A stretch of DNA of 64,000 nucleotides from Gottschalkiaceae bacterium SANA (GCA_036323355.1 AP028876.1:1922001-1986000), one strand, 5' to 3'. Positions 1-9,226 are shown, numbered from the stretch's first letter. Notes: a model not told the origin generated them from the letters alone. Program-made: numbers and translations.

Positions 1-187
1 CCCGCTTTTTCATTTTCTTTTGACCAAAGGAAAAGGAAATCTCTTTTGATCCCCGACTCTGTTTGATCTCCAACGGCATAAGCTTCTGTTTTTCCAATTG
101 CAAGACTGCTGCATCATGGTTTTCAGCCGAGAGGACGCCTTCTATTACATTGCCATTCTGTAATGCACTATATTTAAAATTCGCCAT
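1..187 (-). CDS. pilC: Type IV pilus inner-membrane platform protein PilC, N-terminal part (cut by window edge)
   Basis: Only the first 62 codons are present; the gene runs off the left edge. The visible start, beginning MANFKYSALQNGNVIEGVLS, matches the typical PilC/GspF opening: an aromatic-rich strand, a glycine-centred turn, then an alanine/leucine helix before the first GspF domain. An SD-like GGGTGAG precedes the ATG. PilC is the inner-membrane platform on which the PilB and PilT motors act to extend and retract type IV pili. It lies 18 bp downstream of pilT in the order pilB-pilT-pilC, which is the main support. Later transmembrane segments cannot be seen, so the call rests on the N-terminus plus context. 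Confidence 0.82.
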   Translation of the reverse strand, partial: MANFKYSALQNGNVIEGVLSAENHDAAVLQLEKQKLMPLEIKQSRGSKEISFSFGQKKMKKR

Positions 188-205
188 AAGCTCACCCTTT
201 TCCCA

Positions 206-1234
206 TTAATCCATAAAGAACCGTTCGAAAGTTTCGCGATCAATTTTTCCACTTTGATTCATCTGAGTCAAATACTGATTAAACGTTTTCATCCCTAGTC
301 CCGCATTGGTTTGAATCATATTATTGATTTGATGCGTTTTCCCTTCACGGATTAGATTTCGAATTGCATTGTTTGCAATCATAATTTCCAAAGCTGGAAT
401 CAATCCATTATGTTGGGCATTGGGCAGCAAACGCTGCGAAATAACAGAGATCAATACATTGGCCAATTGAATTCGAATTTGCTGTTGTTGATCGGGAGGA
501 AATACATCCACAATCCGATCAATCGTTTTTGCTGATCCCATGGTATGCAAGGTGGAAAAAACCAAGTGACCCGTTTCAGCCGCTACAAGCGCGGTCGTAA
601 TGGTTTCCAAGTCACGCATCTCGCCAACAAGGATAACATCGGGGTCCTGACGAAGTGCAGCCCGCAAGCTATTTGCGAAACTAATTGTGTCATCTCCCAA
701 TTCCCTTTGGTTGACAATGCAGCTATGATGTTGATGAATATACTCAATAGGATCTTCAATGGTAACAATATGCCCACGTTTTTTATGATTGATAATATCA
801 ATCATTGATGCCAGAGAGGTTGACTTACCACTCCCAGTTGGTCCCGTAACAATAATCAGTCCCTGCTCTTTCATGCATAAATCCTCTAAAGTAGCTGGAA
901 GCGATAATTCGTCTAAGGACGGTATAGACGCATTCAACCTTCGAAGAGCAAACGCATATTTCGACTTCTGCTTGAAAGCATTAACACGATACCGCGTGCC
1001 TGATCGTGATGTGTGAGCAAAATCGCAATCGCCATTTTTTTCAAAGGTACGTTTATGCTTGTCGGATACAAAACTATTAAATAGTTCAAAGAGTAAATCG
1101 TCGTCAACAACACTTTCTGAAAGAGCCACAAGTTCTTTATTGACGCGAATTTTCGGTGGTGACCCAAAAGTAATATGCAGGTCAGATGCACGATATCGCT
1201 CAGTAAGTTCTAGTAATCGCTCAAGATAGTTCAT
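206..1234 (-). CDS. pilT: Type IV pilus retraction ATPase PilT
   Basis: A 342-residue protein of usual PilT length. It has the PilT N-terminal PAS-like region with a RASDLH motif near residue 15-20, a Walker A GPTGSGKST at about 131-139, an Asp box (TIEDPIEYIH), a Walker B region (DPDVILVGEMRD), and the His box (ETGHLVFSTLHT) typical of secretion hexamer ATPases. PilT powers pilus depolymerisation and twitching. It follows pilB by 11 bp and precedes pilC, so the three are one transcription unit. The absence of a cysteine zinc motif and of a long N-terminal MshEN domain separates it from PilB. Confidence 0.93.
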   Translation of the reverse strand: MNYLERLLELTERYRASDLHITFGSPPKIRVNKELVALSESVVDDDLLFELFNSFVSDKHKRTFEKNGDCDFAHTSRSGTRYRVNAFKQKSKYAFALRRLNASIPSLDELSLPATLEDLCMKEQGLIIVTGPTGSGKSTSLASMIDIINHKKRGHIVTIEDPIEYIHQHHSCIVNQRELGDDTISFANSLRAALRQDPDVILVGEMRDLETITTALVAAETGHLVFSTLHTMGSAKTIDRIVDVFPPDQQQQIRIQLANVLISVISQRLLPNAQHNGLIPALEIMIANNAIRNLIREGKTHQINNMIQTNAGLGMKTFNQYLTQMNQSGKIDRETFERFFMD

Positions 1235-1245
1235 TTGATCTCCTC

Positions 1246-2931
1246 CTACATACTTCCCAAGACACGGTTTAATTCATCGACACTTGTAATCCCTACTTTA
1301 ATCAGTTCAATACAGCTGTCCTTAAGGGTCAAATATCCCCTACGCTTCAATAAATTTAGCATTTCATCTTCCTGCATGCCGGTATAAACCAATGACCGTG
1401 CATACTCGTCCAATAAGAAAATTTCATAAACTGCCGTTCGGCCTTCGTAACCTGTACCACCGCATTCAAAGCATCCTTTTTTTCGATACAGGGTTCTTGG
1501 TTCATCCAATTCCAAAGAGCGTACCTCAAATTCACTACTCTCATATGCCTCTTTACAATGTGGACACAATCTTCGAACCAAACGTTGTGCGATAATCCCC
1601 TTCAAAGAAGAAGCTACCATATAGGATGGAATTCCCATGTCAGTCAAACGAGTAACCGTAGACAAAGCACTGTTGGTATGGATGGTTGACAAAACCAAGT
1701 GACCCGTGATCGCAGCTTTTATGGCTATTTCCGCAGTTTCATTGTCTCGAATTTCACCCACCATGATCGTGTCTGGATCCTGTCGCAAAATAGATCGGAG
1801 TCCTTTTGCAAAGGTCATTCCAGCCTTTTCATGAACCTGTACCTGATTGATTCCATGCAGCTTATATTCCACCGGATCTTCAAGAGTAACAATATTTTTT
1901 GAAGCCGTATTCAGTTCATTGAGTATCGCATACAAGGTCGTTGTTTTACCACTTCCAGTGGGACCAGTAACAAGAATAATTCCATTTTGTCCGCTGATTA
2001 AGCGGTGAAAAGAATTAACACTTTCTTCCATTAGACCAAGTTCTTCTACACTACGAAGACTGACCGATCGGTCTAGGATACGAATAACCACCTTTTCTCC
2101 ATATACAGTCGGCAGCGTCGATACACGTAGATCAATGCCCTTATTGTTGACAACCAACTCAATTCGGCCATCTTGAGGAATGCGGCGCTCTGCGATATCC
2201 ATGGATGACATAATCTTAATTCGTGCAACAATAGCAGGTAGCGAAGCCAGATCAGGATGCATAATTTCACGCAAAATTCCATCTACCCTCACTCGGACCC
2301 GGACTTCACTGGCATTAGGTTCGATATGAATGTCACTGGCTTTCAGGTTAACCGCTTGGGTAATCACCGTATTGACCAATCGTACAATTGGTGCATTATC
2401 AATTGAGTTTGCCAGATCTTCTGTACTCAAGCTCTCTTGTTTCACTTCTTCAACCGAAAACTCATCCACAATTTCATCGATTGCGGATTGTGCCGTGATA
2501 TTGGTGTACAATTGATTGATATACTTCATGATTTTTTCTTTTTTTGAAATTGCTACTTTAATCTCATATCCAGAAATAATATGAAGATCTTCGATTGCAA
2601 ATACATTAAGTGGATCTTCCATGGTAACCGTTAATTGATTTCCATCTTTTTTCAGAGCCAATACCGTGTATTTGCGGGCAATTTTCTCTGGCACAAAATA
2701 AACAACTTCCAAGTCAAATTTGTACTTGTCTAAATTAATATAGTCGATCCCTTGCTGATAAACCAAGGTATTAATGATCTCGTTTTCCGTCACAAATCCA
2801 AGATCCTGAAGTGTTTCTCCTAATTTACCACCATTCCGTTTTTGTGTCGACAGGGCATCTTTCAATTGATCATCCGTTATAATTCCATTTTCAATTAACA
2901 AATCACCTAATCTCAGCTTATGTACACTCAT
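1246..2931 (-). CDS. pilB: Type IV pilus assembly ATPase PilB (GspE/PulE family)
   Basis: A 561-residue extension ATPase. Residues 1 to about 110 form an MshEN (GspE N-terminal) domain, with the LGDLLIENGIIT and LGETLQDLGFV pattern. MshEN domains in related proteins bind cyclic di-GMP, but this is not shown here. The motor domain has LKASDIHIEP, Walker A GPTGSGKTTT, an Asp box (LEDPVEY), Walker B (DPDTIMVGEIRD) and a His box (TGHLVLSTIHT). A four-cysteine zinc site (CPHC and CFECGGTGYEGR) is present, as in PilB/GspE. The start ATG is preceded by GGGGGTGAG. Transcription probably starts at the strong promoter at 2987-3015 and passes a hairpin at 2949-2972. Confidence 0.94.
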   Translation of the reverse strand: MSVHKLRLGDLLIENGIITDDQLKDALSTQKRNGGKLGETLQDLGFVTENEIINTLVYQQGIDYINLDKYKFDLEVVYFVPEKIARKYTVLALKKDGNQLTVTMEDPLNVFAIEDLHIISGYEIKVAISKKEKIMKYINQLYTNITAQSAIDEIVDEFSVEEVKQESLSTEDLANSIDNAPIVRLVNTVITQAVNLKASDIHIEPNASEVRVRVRVDGILREIMHPDLASLPAIVARIKIMSSMDIAERRIPQDGRIELVVNNKGIDLRVSTLPTVYGEKVVIRILDRSVSLRSVEELGLMEESVNSFHRLISGQNGIILVTGPTGSGKTTTLYAILNELNTASKNIVTLEDPVEYKLHGINQVQVHEKAGMTFAKGLRSILRQDPDTIMVGEIRDNETAEIAIKAAITGHLVLSTIHTNSALSTVTRLTDMGIPSYMVASSLKGIIAQRLVRRLCPHCKEAYESSEFEVRSLELDEPRTLYRKKGCFECGGTGYEGRTAVYEIFLLDEYARSLVYTGMQEDEMLNLLKRRGYLTLKDSCIELIKVGITSVDELNRVLGSM

Positions 2932-2948
2932 TTTCTCACCCCCGTATT

Positions 2949-2972
2949 CAAAAAAACGGCCACAAGACCGCT
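2949..2972 (-). terminator. Terminator-like hairpin in the pilB leader
   Basis: Read on the minus strand, a 7-bp stem with two G-U pairs and a TTGT loop is followed at once by seven T residues. It lies between the stop of yqeG and the start of pilB, but downstream of the consensus promoter at 2987-3015. It could end read-through from yqeG, attenuate the pilB transcript, or both. The stem is of modest strength. Confidence 0.6.
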
Positions 2973-2986
2973 ATTTTGTTAGTTAC

Positions 2987-3015
2987 ATTATATTCCTTTA
3001 GGAAAACAGTGTCAA
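2987..3015 (-). promoter_or_regulatory. Consensus vegetative promoter upstream of pilB
   Basis: The minus strand shows TTGACA, a 17-bp spacer, then TATAAT: a perfect match to the housekeeping sigma consensus. It begins 2 bp after the yqeG stop codon. The spacer contains the inverted repeat TTCCT-AA-AGGAA, which could be an operator. The predicted transcript would start near 2980, about 10 nt upstream of the leader hairpin. Confidence 0.8.
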
Positions 3016-3016
3016 T

Positions 3017-3526
3017 TTACCAAGATTTGTTCTTTCCATAAAGGAAGTCTTTTCTCAGAAAGCCTTCTAACTTTCGATTGATTTTCGTCTTTAATAAATC
3101 GCCTTTGGCAACGGGGTCCACCAATACTGAAAGAAAACCCAATTGATTAGCCAGCCAAACATCGGTAAATACCTGGTCACCAATAAAGACAATTTGACTT
3201 GGCAATACACCTAATTCTTGGACGATTTGACCCGTTCGATAAGGCAAAGGCTTATAGAGCTTTGAAAAGCCAGTTAACTTTGCTTCTCTACAGAACTTTT
3301 CTACCCTTTCTTTCCCATTATTAGACAATATATAAATTTCCCAACCTTCTTTCTTTCGATTTTCAACCCAATCCAAGAAATCATCTACTGGAAGTGGCTT
3401 GTCAAAGGCTGAAACTGTATTGTCAAGATCACAAAAAAGAATACGATATCCCTTTTCCCAAAATTCCGAAAAGGGAAGTTCATAAATAGATTTCATACAT
3501 AGATGGGGTGTCCAGTTCTCCATCAT
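3017..3526 (-). CDS. yqeG: YqeG family HAD IIIA-type phosphatase
   Basis: A 169-residue HAD-superfamily protein. Motif I is DLDNT (about residues 32-36), motif II is the Ser of LSNNG, the conserved Lys falls in the YKPLP segment, and motif III is GDQVFTD, giving a complete catalytic set. The family is conserved in Firmicutes; in Bacillus subtilis yqeG sits beside the ribosome GTPase gene yqeH, and its substrate is not settled. Here it is the last gene of the mltG-trmR-U32-udk-yqeG run, starting 1 bp after the udk stop. Two adjacent ATG codons are possible starts; the first is used here. Confidence 0.88.
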   Translation of the reverse strand: MMENWTPHLCMKSIYELPFSEFWEKGYRILFCDLDNTVSAFDKPLPVDDFLDWVENRKKEGWEIYILSNNGKERVEKFCREAKLTGFSKLYKPLPYRTGQIVQELGVLPSQIVFIGDQVFTDVWLANQLGFLSVLVDPVAKGDLLKTKINRKLEGFLRKDFLYGKNKSW

Positions 3527-3527
3527 C

Positions 3528-4151
3528 CTATTTCCCTTCTATAATTGATTGCACTTTTGTTACCATTAAATCGATGGCGACTTTATTATAACCACCTTCT
3601 GGGATAATTAAATCCGCATATCTTTTACTCGGTTCGACAAACTGCAAATGGGCGGGCCGCACTGTCGTCATATATTGTTCAATCACTGAATCCAAGGATC
3701 GCCCCCGATATTTCATATCCCGTTGAATACGTCGGATTACACGAACATCTGGATCGGTATCAACAAATACCTTAATATCCAACAAGTCTCGAATGCGCGG
3801 ATCTTCATACAACAAAATTCCTTCTAGAATCACAATGTCCCTCGACTCAACAAGGATGGTTTCTTTTTTACGATTATGGATTTCAAAATCATAGATCGGT
3901 TTATTCACCGACTGACCCTCACTTAGCTGTTTTAAGTGTTGGATGAGCAAATCATTGTCAAAAGCCAAAGGATGGTCGTAATTGGTCTTTACGCGTTCCT
4001 CATAGGATAATTCTGATTGATCTCGATAATAAGAATCTTGCTCAATCACAGCAATGGAACTTGCTGGCATCGATTGAAATACTGCCCGTGCCACTGTGCT
4101 CTTCCCTGAGCCAGTTCCCCCGGCAATCCCAATAAAAACTGGTTTTCTCAT
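3528..4151 (-). CDS. udk: Uridine kinase
   Basis: A 207-residue P-loop kinase that phosphorylates uridine and cytidine to UMP and CMP in pyrimidine salvage. Walker A is GGTGSGKST near residues 11-19, and the family motif DSYYRDQS follows at about 40, then NYDHPLAFD and YDFEIHNRK in the nucleoside-binding region. Length and motifs match Udk of B. subtilis. The start overlaps the end of the U32 gene by 4 bp (ATGA type), indicating translational coupling. The same udk placement next to the U32/yrrM genes is seen in B. subtilis. Confidence 0.96.
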   Translation of the reverse strand: MRKPVFIGIAGGTGSGKSTVARAVFQSMPASSIAVIEQDSYYRDQSELSYEERVKTNYDHPLAFDNDLLIQHLKQLSEGQSVNKPIYDFEIHNRKKETILVESRDIVILEGILLYEDPRIRDLLDIKVFVDTDPDVRVIRRIQRDMKYRGRSLDSVIEQYMTTVRPAHLQFVEPSKRYADLIIPEGGYNKVAIDLMVTKVQSIIEGK

Positions 4152-5380
4152 TCTGTCATCTCCTTTGGTTTTCTTAAAAAATCTCCCGATTGAAGCGGTT
4201 CTGAAGTTTCTAGACGAATTTTCTGCTTCGGGTGTGGAGCTGACGCCATTTCCTCTCCCGATTCATTCCATATTTTTGTAACCACAAATTGGCCTGCATG
4301 ATTTCCAGGGCCAAAATACTCTACCGTATCCCCTTGGGAAAACTTATTGCGCTGTTCCACCAAAACAGTGTGACCATCAAGTCTTTCAAGGACAATACCA
4401 ATAAAATCATGGGTTCGAATATAATGATTGTCTTGGTATAATTGCATCTCCTCGCCATCTTTCCCAAACAAAAATCCACTTGTGAAATCACGATGACTGA
4501 CTTTACGCAACTCATCCATCCATTCATCTTTACATTTATACCCAATTGGATCTGAAAGATACGCATCAATTGCCAGACGATAGGCGCGAACAATGGTTGC
4601 CACATAATATTGACTCTTCATTCTGCCCTCAATTTTCAAACTTGTCACACCTGCCTCAATATACTCCTTTAAGTAGGGCAAGAGACAAAGGTCTTTCGAG
4701 TTTAAAATATAGGTGCCCCGCTCGTCTTCTTCGACTGGAAAGTATTCATTGGGTCGCTGTTCTTCAACCAAATGATAACTCCAGCGACAAGCTTGTGCGC
4801 AGTTTCCTCGATTTGCATCTCGGCCTGTCATAAAGTTGCTCAAGAGACAACGACCAGAATATGCCATACACATGGCGCCATGAACAAAACTTTCAACTTC
4901 CATATCCTCTGGAAGTTGTTTGTTGATGCTTTTCATTTCTTCAAGCGTCACTTCTCTTGCAGTAACAATTCGTTTGACACCCTGTTGATGCCAAAATTTT
5001 GCCGCATAGGCATTCGTTGTGTTTGCCTGTGTCGATAAATGCACTTCCATTTCAGGAACACTCTGGCGAACCATCATCAAGATCCCAGGATCGGATACAA
5101 TTACTGCATCGACTTCAATTCGAGCAAGATCCAGAAGATAATCTTCCAGTCCTTCAAAATCATCTTGATGCGCATAGATATTCAAGGTGACATAGACCTT
5201 CGCCTGATGCTCATGGGCAAAGACAACCCCTTCACGCATCTCTTCAATAGAGAAATTCTTCGATTGGGCACGTAGTCCAAAGCGTTGACCGCCCATATAT
5301 ACAGCATCCGCGCCATAAAGGACGGCTGTTTTTAATTTTTCCAAGTTTCCTGCTGGTGCCAACAATTCTAAATTCTTCAT
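4148..5380 (-). CDS. trhP: U32 family peptidase-like protein, likely tRNA 5-hydroxyuridine synthesis (TrhP/YrrO type)
   Basis: A 410-residue U32 family protein, opening [17 protein letters not shown] as in YrrO/YegQ/RlhA. It has the family signature around [10 protein letters not shown]...[15 protein letters not shown], with conserved cysteines that are thought to hold an Fe-S cluster in this family. A C-terminal beta-barrel-like part covers roughly residues 330-400. U32 members once called collagenases are now linked to RNA hydroxylation: TrhP makes 5-hydroxyuridine at tRNA position 34 from prephenate. The gene lies 2 bp after trmR, whose product methylates that hydroxyuridine, which makes the TrhP role likely. 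B. subtilis carries two such genes (yrrN, yrrO); only one is present here. Confidence 0.85.
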   Translation of the reverse strand: MKNLELLAPAGNLEKLKTAVLYGADAVYMGGQRFGLRAQSKNFSIEEMREGVVFAHEHQAKVYVTLNIYAHQDDFEGLEDYLLDLARIEVDAVIVSDPGILMMVRQSVPEMEVHLSTQANTTNAYAAKFWHQQGVKRIVTAREVTLEEMKSINKQLPEDMEVESFVHGAMCMAYSGRCLLSNFMTGRDANRGNCAQACRWSYHLVEEQRPNEYFPVEEDERGTYILNSKDLCLLPYLKEYIEAGVTSLKIEGRMKSQYYVATIVRAYRLAIDAYLSDPIGYKCKDEWMDELRKVSHRDFTSGFLFGKDGEEMQLYQDNHYIRTHDFIGIVLERLDGHTVLVEQRNKFSQGDTVEYFGPGNHAGQFVVTKIWNESGEEMASAPHPKQKIRLETSEPLQSGDFLRKPKEMTE

Positions 5381-5382
5381 AG

Positions 5383-6000
5383 TTATCCCCTTTTTACAGA
5401 TATCGAAATACCATCATCAATGGACAAGATTCTTGTTTCTAACTCTGGATGTTTCATCAAGGTTTCATGAAAAGCCCTCAGTTTCTTGATCATCGCTCGA
5501 TACCGTTTCGGAACCTCTTCTGCTTCAACAAATCCATGAAACAGCATATTATCACAAATTATGACCCCGCCCGGACCAAGCAATTTCATGGCATCTTCAA
5601 AAAATCTGCCGTATTGCCCCTTGGCGGCATCAATAAATACAAGATCATATTCCTGTGTCATTTCAGGAATCAACTCCAAGGCGTCTCCTTGGTGCAAAAA
5701 AATCTGCTCACACAAGTCGAAATGCTGAATATTTTCCCGCGCCTCTTTCGCCCGATCTAGATCCTTTTCGATCGTATCAATTTTTGAAATTGGGCTGACC
5801 AAAGCCATACGGATTGCTGAATACCCAACCGCAGCCCCAACTTCCAAAATTCGAGTGGGTTTTAGTAAAAGCAACCAGGAATCGATCATTCTTGCCGCAT
5901 CATCCAATATAATTGGTACGCGATCTGCCTTGGCCTTGTTATACAACTCTTGCATCATGAGCCGCTTGTTATCGTCCTTAATCCAATGAAAATTTTCCAC
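5383..6000 (-). CDS. trmR: tRNA 5-hydroxyuridine O-methyltransferase (YrrM family)
   Basis: A 205-residue class I SAM-dependent methyltransferase of the catechol-O-methyltransferase-like family. The SAM-binding motif EVGAAVGYSAIRMAL lies near residues 56-70, an acidic TIEKD follows at the end of strand 2, and DLVFIDAAKGQY is the metal-binding motif. In B. subtilis the orthologue YrrM (TrmR) converts 5-hydroxyuridine-34 of tRNA to 5-methoxyuridine. The gene order mltG-trmR-U32-udk matches that genome closely. Its start shares one base with the mltG stop, so translation is probably coupled. Confidence 0.85.
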   Translation of the reverse strand: MENFHWIKDDNKRLMMQELYNKAKADRVPIILDDAARMIDSWLLLLKPTRILEVGAAVGYSAIRMALVSPISKIDTIEKDLDRAKEARENIQHFDLCEQIFLHQGDALELIPEMTQEYDLVFIDAAKGQYGRFFEDAMKLLGPGGVIICDNMLFHGFVEAEEVPKRYRAMIKKLRAFHETLMKHPELETRILSIDDGISISVKRG

Positions 6001-7013
6001 TATTCCTCTCCTGCTTTCTTTCTCGCCGCGTGGGTTGCAGCCAAATGATCTTCGTAAGTCTCTGTAAATGTGTGACTCCCTGTTCCATCCAGATTAGAGG
6101 TGAAAAACAGATACGTGGTTTCAGCTGGAAATAAGGCAGCCAGAAGGGCTGTTTTACCCGGTGATCCAACAGGCCCCGGTGGAAATCCCGCATACATATA
6201 GGTATTATAAGGTGAATCAATTTCCAGATCAGCATTCAATAACCGCTCTTTTCGTTGGCCCAATACAAATTGAATCGTCGCGCAAGATTGAAGCGGCATC
6301 TTGATATCGGTGCGATTAAGAAAAACCGAAGCAATCAGAGGAAATTCCTCAGCCACTTTGCCTTCTCCTTGGATCATAGAAGCCAGTGTTGTCACCTGAT
6401 TAGCCTTCGTAAAATCATCATCCGCTAAAGCACCATAAACCTGAATAAACTGACCAATCATCTTTGTGAATATTTTTGCCTCCGAATCATCTGCGAAAAA
6501 CTCATAAGTTTCTGGAAACAAAATTCCTTCCAAAGAGTTGAATGCCTGCACTTCCTCTGGAAAGTCTTGACTCATCAACCATGATTCATCTCCAATAATT
6601 GCTTCATACCCTTCTTGATTGCCCAGATTATGATCCACTAAGACCTCAATGATCTCATCCAATGTGTAGCCTTCAGGAATTGTCACGCGAATCGTTTCCC
6701 GTAAAAGACCAGGTCCTTTTGTCAATCCTAGCATCAGAGCTTCTAAGGGTTGATCATTTCGCACCCGATAGGTGCCAGGGCGAAACTGACTCTCTAGACC
6801 CGTTTGCTTGGCAATATAACGAAAGGCGTATTGGCTGCGAATGATACCTGCACTTTCCAAATCCTGTGCAATTTTCACACCACCCGATCCCTCAGAAATC
6901 GTAAAGGCGGTTTCACTTCCGATTCCAGATGAAACAACAGGTTGAAATTGTAGATAAACATATCCGCCAACGCCAAGAACGATGAGCAATAAAAAAGCGA
7001 AACCCTTCTTCAT
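6000..7013 (-). CDS. mltG: Endolytic murein transglycosylase MltG
   Basis: A YceG-like protein that cuts nascent glycan strands and sets their length. I place the start at the ATG at 7013, giving 337 residues: it has a strong GGAGGAGAAGGAG upstream, whereas the longer frame would use a GTG lying over this SD. The N-terminus is then MKKGFAFLLLIVLGVGGYVY, a membrane anchor. The extracellular part has a LysM-like region (IPEGYTLDEI) and the catalytic segment ASMIQGEGKV, with the conserved Glu, followed by LQSCATIQF and SPYNTYMYAGFPPGPV. The order mltG-trmR-U32-udk is the B. subtilis yrrL-yrrM-yrrO-udk arrangement. Confidence 0.92.
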   Translation of the reverse strand: MKKGFAFLLLIVLGVGGYVYLQFQPVVSSGIGSETAFTISEGSGGVKIAQDLESAGIIRSQYAFRYIAKQTGLESQFRPGTYRVRNDQPLEALMLGLTKGPGLLRETIRVTIPEGYTLDEIIEVLVDHNLGNQEGYEAIIGDESWLMSQDFPEEVQAFNSLEGILFPETYEFFADDSEAKIFTKMIGQFIQVYGALADDDFTKANQVTTLASMIQGEGKVAEEFPLIASVFLNRTDIKMPLQSCATIQFVLGQRKERLLNADLEIDSPYNTYMYAGFPPGPVGSPGKTALLAALFPAETTYLFFTSNLDGTGSHTFTETYEDHLAATHAARKKAGEE

Positions 7014-7031
7014 CTCCTTCTCCTCCACATA

Positions 7032-7063
7032 GAAATAACCAGATAGCTACATCTGGTTATTTC
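7032..7063 (-). terminator. Perfect 13-bp hairpin between rnj and mltG
   Basis: A perfect 13-bp inverted repeat with a 6-nt loop lies just after the rnj stop and directly before the mltG SD. On the minus strand it is followed by a short, interrupted T-rich run (the stem ends in TTATTTC), so termination may be partial. No promoter could be identified between it and mltG, so read-through is likely to feed mltG. Confidence 0.6.
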
Positions 7064-7088
7064 TTCTATTTTTCTCTACTACCATTTC

Positions 7089-8753
7089 TTAAACATCCAT
7101 GATTACTGGTAAAATCATTGGATTTCTCTTGATCTTCTCATAAATATAGTTGCGAAGGCTCTCTTTGATCTTGGCTTTAATCGTTGACCAATCTGTAATT
7201 TTCTTCGCTTCACATTCCTTCAATACCTTTGAAACAGCTTTTCGCGCACCAACCATTAAATCTTCCGATTCACGCACGTAGACAAAGCCCCTTGATACAA
7301 TATCTGGACCCGAGACAGTTTTTGCCGTCTTCTTGTCTATCGTTACCACAACAACGATCAATCCATCTTCTGACAAATGTTTTCGATCCCGCAATACAAT
7401 ATTTCCAACATCACCAACACCAAGACCGTCAACAAGGATTTTCCCTGCCGTTACAGTCCCCGTCGTTTTCGCGCTTTTCTTTGTCAATTCCATAACGCTT
7501 CCGTTCACACCAGTTAAAATGTTTTCTTCTGGCATACCCATAGATATCGCCAAATCAGCATGCGCTTTCAAATGCACTTGTTCTCCATGAACTGGCATAA
7601 AAAACTTCGGTTGCAAGAGTGCTTGGATCAGCTTGCATTCCTCGCGGCATGCATGGCCGGAAACATGAATATCTGCATTGCGGTCATGAATAACGGTAAC
7701 CCCTTTTTCCACCAACAAATTAATAATTTTTGAAATTGGTTTTTCATTTCCTGGAATTGGGCTTGCACTTAGCATTACGGTATCACCAGGAATCAGCGAC
7801 ATATTGCGATGCATATTAGCTGCAAGGCGAGAAAGTGCCGACATCGGTTCTCCTTGACTACCCGTTGATATGACGCAAACTTCTTCATTCGGGTATTTAC
7901 CGATATCACGTAATTCGATCAGTGTGCCCTTAGGAATTTTCAAATAACCCAAGTCTATAGCAACCCCCGAAACATTTAGCATGCTTCTTCCAGAAAATGC
8001 CACCTTTCGATTAAAACGAACTGCGGCGTTAATAATTTGTTGAACCCGATGCACATTTGATGCAAAACTCGCAACAATAATTCGACCTTCAGCTTGCATG
8101 AACTGCGCTTCTAATGCCTTCCCAACCGTTGTTTCAGATTGAGTAAATCCCTCACGAATCGCATTCGTGCTATCAGCCATCAAAAGAGTAACCCCTTTTT
8201 TTCCTAGCTCAGCCAATCGAGCGAAATCCATGGGCTCGCCAATAATAGGCGTATAATCGATCTTAAAATCTCCAGTATGCACGATCACCCCTGCCGGTGT
8301 ATGCAAAGCAATGGCAAAAGCATCAGGAATACTATGATTAACATTGATGAATTCTGCTTTAAATGGACCAATTGCGATGGTATCGCCTGCATGAACTCGA
8401 TTCAATTCGACATCAGATAATCCATGTTCTTTTAATTTGTTTTCTACCAATCCAAGAGTCATTCTAGATCCAAAAATCGGTACGTTAATCTTCTTTAAAA
8501 AATACGGCAAAGCACCAATATGATCCTCATGACCGTGGGTCAATAAAATCCCCTTTACACGATGTTTATTTTGTTCCAAATAGGTGAAATCTGGAATAAC
8601 AACATCAATACCCAGCATTTCATCTTCTGGAAAAGTCATACCAACATCGATAATGACAATCTCATTTTTACACTCAAAAACCGTTAGGTTTTTTCCAATT
8701 TCATTCATTCCCCCCAAGGGAATAATCTTTACTTTTGTCAAATTTTTTCTCAC
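7089..8753 (-). CDS. rnj: Ribonuclease J
   Basis: A 554-residue metallo-beta-lactamase/beta-CASP ribonuclease with endo- and 5'-3' exonuclease activity, central to mRNA decay and rRNA maturation in Firmicutes. The metal site HGHEDHIGALPY lies at about residues 73-84, further ligands are seen in HTGDFKIDYTP and in VSGHACREE, and the C-terminal domain ends in the usual RNPMILPVIMDV. The start is GTG with AAGGAG eight bases upstream; there is only a 2-bp gap from fur. A single RNase J is encoded here; whether a second one exists elsewhere is not known. A hairpin follows the gene. Confidence 0.95.
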   Translation of the reverse strand: MRKNLTKVKIIPLGGMNEIGKNLTVFECKNEIVIIDVGMTFPEDEMLGIDVVIPDFTYLEQNKHRVKGILLTHGHEDHIGALPYFLKKINVPIFGSRMTLGLVENKLKEHGLSDVELNRVHAGDTIAIGPFKAEFINVNHSIPDAFAIALHTPAGVIVHTGDFKIDYTPIIGEPMDFARLAELGKKGVTLLMADSTNAIREGFTQSETTVGKALEAQFMQAEGRIIVASFASNVHRVQQIINAAVRFNRKVAFSGRSMLNVSGVAIDLGYLKIPKGTLIELRDIGKYPNEEVCVISTGSQGEPMSALSRLAANMHRNMSLIPGDTVMLSASPIPGNEKPISKIINLLVEKGVTVIHDRNADIHVSGHACREECKLIQALLQPKFFMPVHGEQVHLKAHADLAISMGMPEENILTGVNGSVMELTKKSAKTTGTVTAGKILVDGLGVGDVGNIVLRDRKHLSEDGLIVVVVTIDKKTAKTVSGPDIVSRGFVYVRESEDLMVGARKAVSKVLKECEAKKITDWSTIKAKIKESLRNYIYEKIKRNPMILPVIMDV

Positions 8754-8755
8754 GT

Positions 8756-9211
8756 TCAGTTCTCCTTTTTATTTGAACGGCTTTTCTGACAAGACTTGCA
8801 AATCCCAAAAAACTTTACGCTGTGATCTGTAATCTGAAACCCATTGTTTTTTTCGATTGATAATTCCAATCCTTCCAACAAATCAATTTCTACTTCCTCA
8901 ACCCGACCGCACTGTATACAGATAAGATGATGATGCTGATGCGCATTGCTTGAACACAATTCATAGCGGCTCAACCCATCATTAAAATTCATCTTATAGA
9001 CAATGCCTAAATCTTCCATTAGCTGTAGGGTGCGATAAATCGTCGCAAGCCCAATTTCAGGATATTTATCCTTCACCCGATCGTAAATTTCTTCAGGACT
9101 GGGGTGCTCGCAGGAGTCCTCATAAAGAACCTCAAAGATCACCCGTCTCTGTGTTGTCAGTTTATACCCGTTTTTTCTAAATATTTCTAGATAGCGTTCT
9201 TTATTGTCCAT
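8756..9211 (-). CDS. Fur family metal/redox-responsive repressor
   Basis: A 151-residue Fur-superfamily regulator. The winged helix covers about residues 1-80 (YKLTTQRRVIFEVL and EEIYDRVKDKYPEIGLATIYRTLQ). The dimer domain carries the metal-binding HQHHHLICIQCGRVEEVE and a C-terminal CKSCQ, so the structural zinc site is complete. Whether it senses iron, peroxide (PerR) or zinc (Zur) cannot be told from these motifs. It sits between yrzB and rnj with short gaps, so it is probably cotranscribed with rnj. No obvious Fur box was seen next to it. Confidence 0.9.
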   Translation of the reverse strand: MDNKERYLEIFRKNGYKLTTQRRVIFEVLYEDSCEHPSPEEIYDRVKDKYPEIGLATIYRTLQLMEDLGIVYKMNFNDGLSRYELCSSNAHQHHHLICIQCGRVEEVEIDLLEGLELSIEKNNGFQITDHSVKFFGICKSCQKSRSNKKEN

Positions 9212-9226
9212 TTCATCCTCAACTTC

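Noticed and set aside
545-1016. Plus-strand open frames over pilT and similar long antisense frames elsewhere
   Set aside because: They lie opposite strongly conserved genes, lack SD sites and have no family motifs.
4148-5380. Collagenase-type secreted protease
   Set aside because: There is no signal peptide and the neighbour is a tRNA methyltransferase; the U32 family is better explained as RNA hydroxylation.
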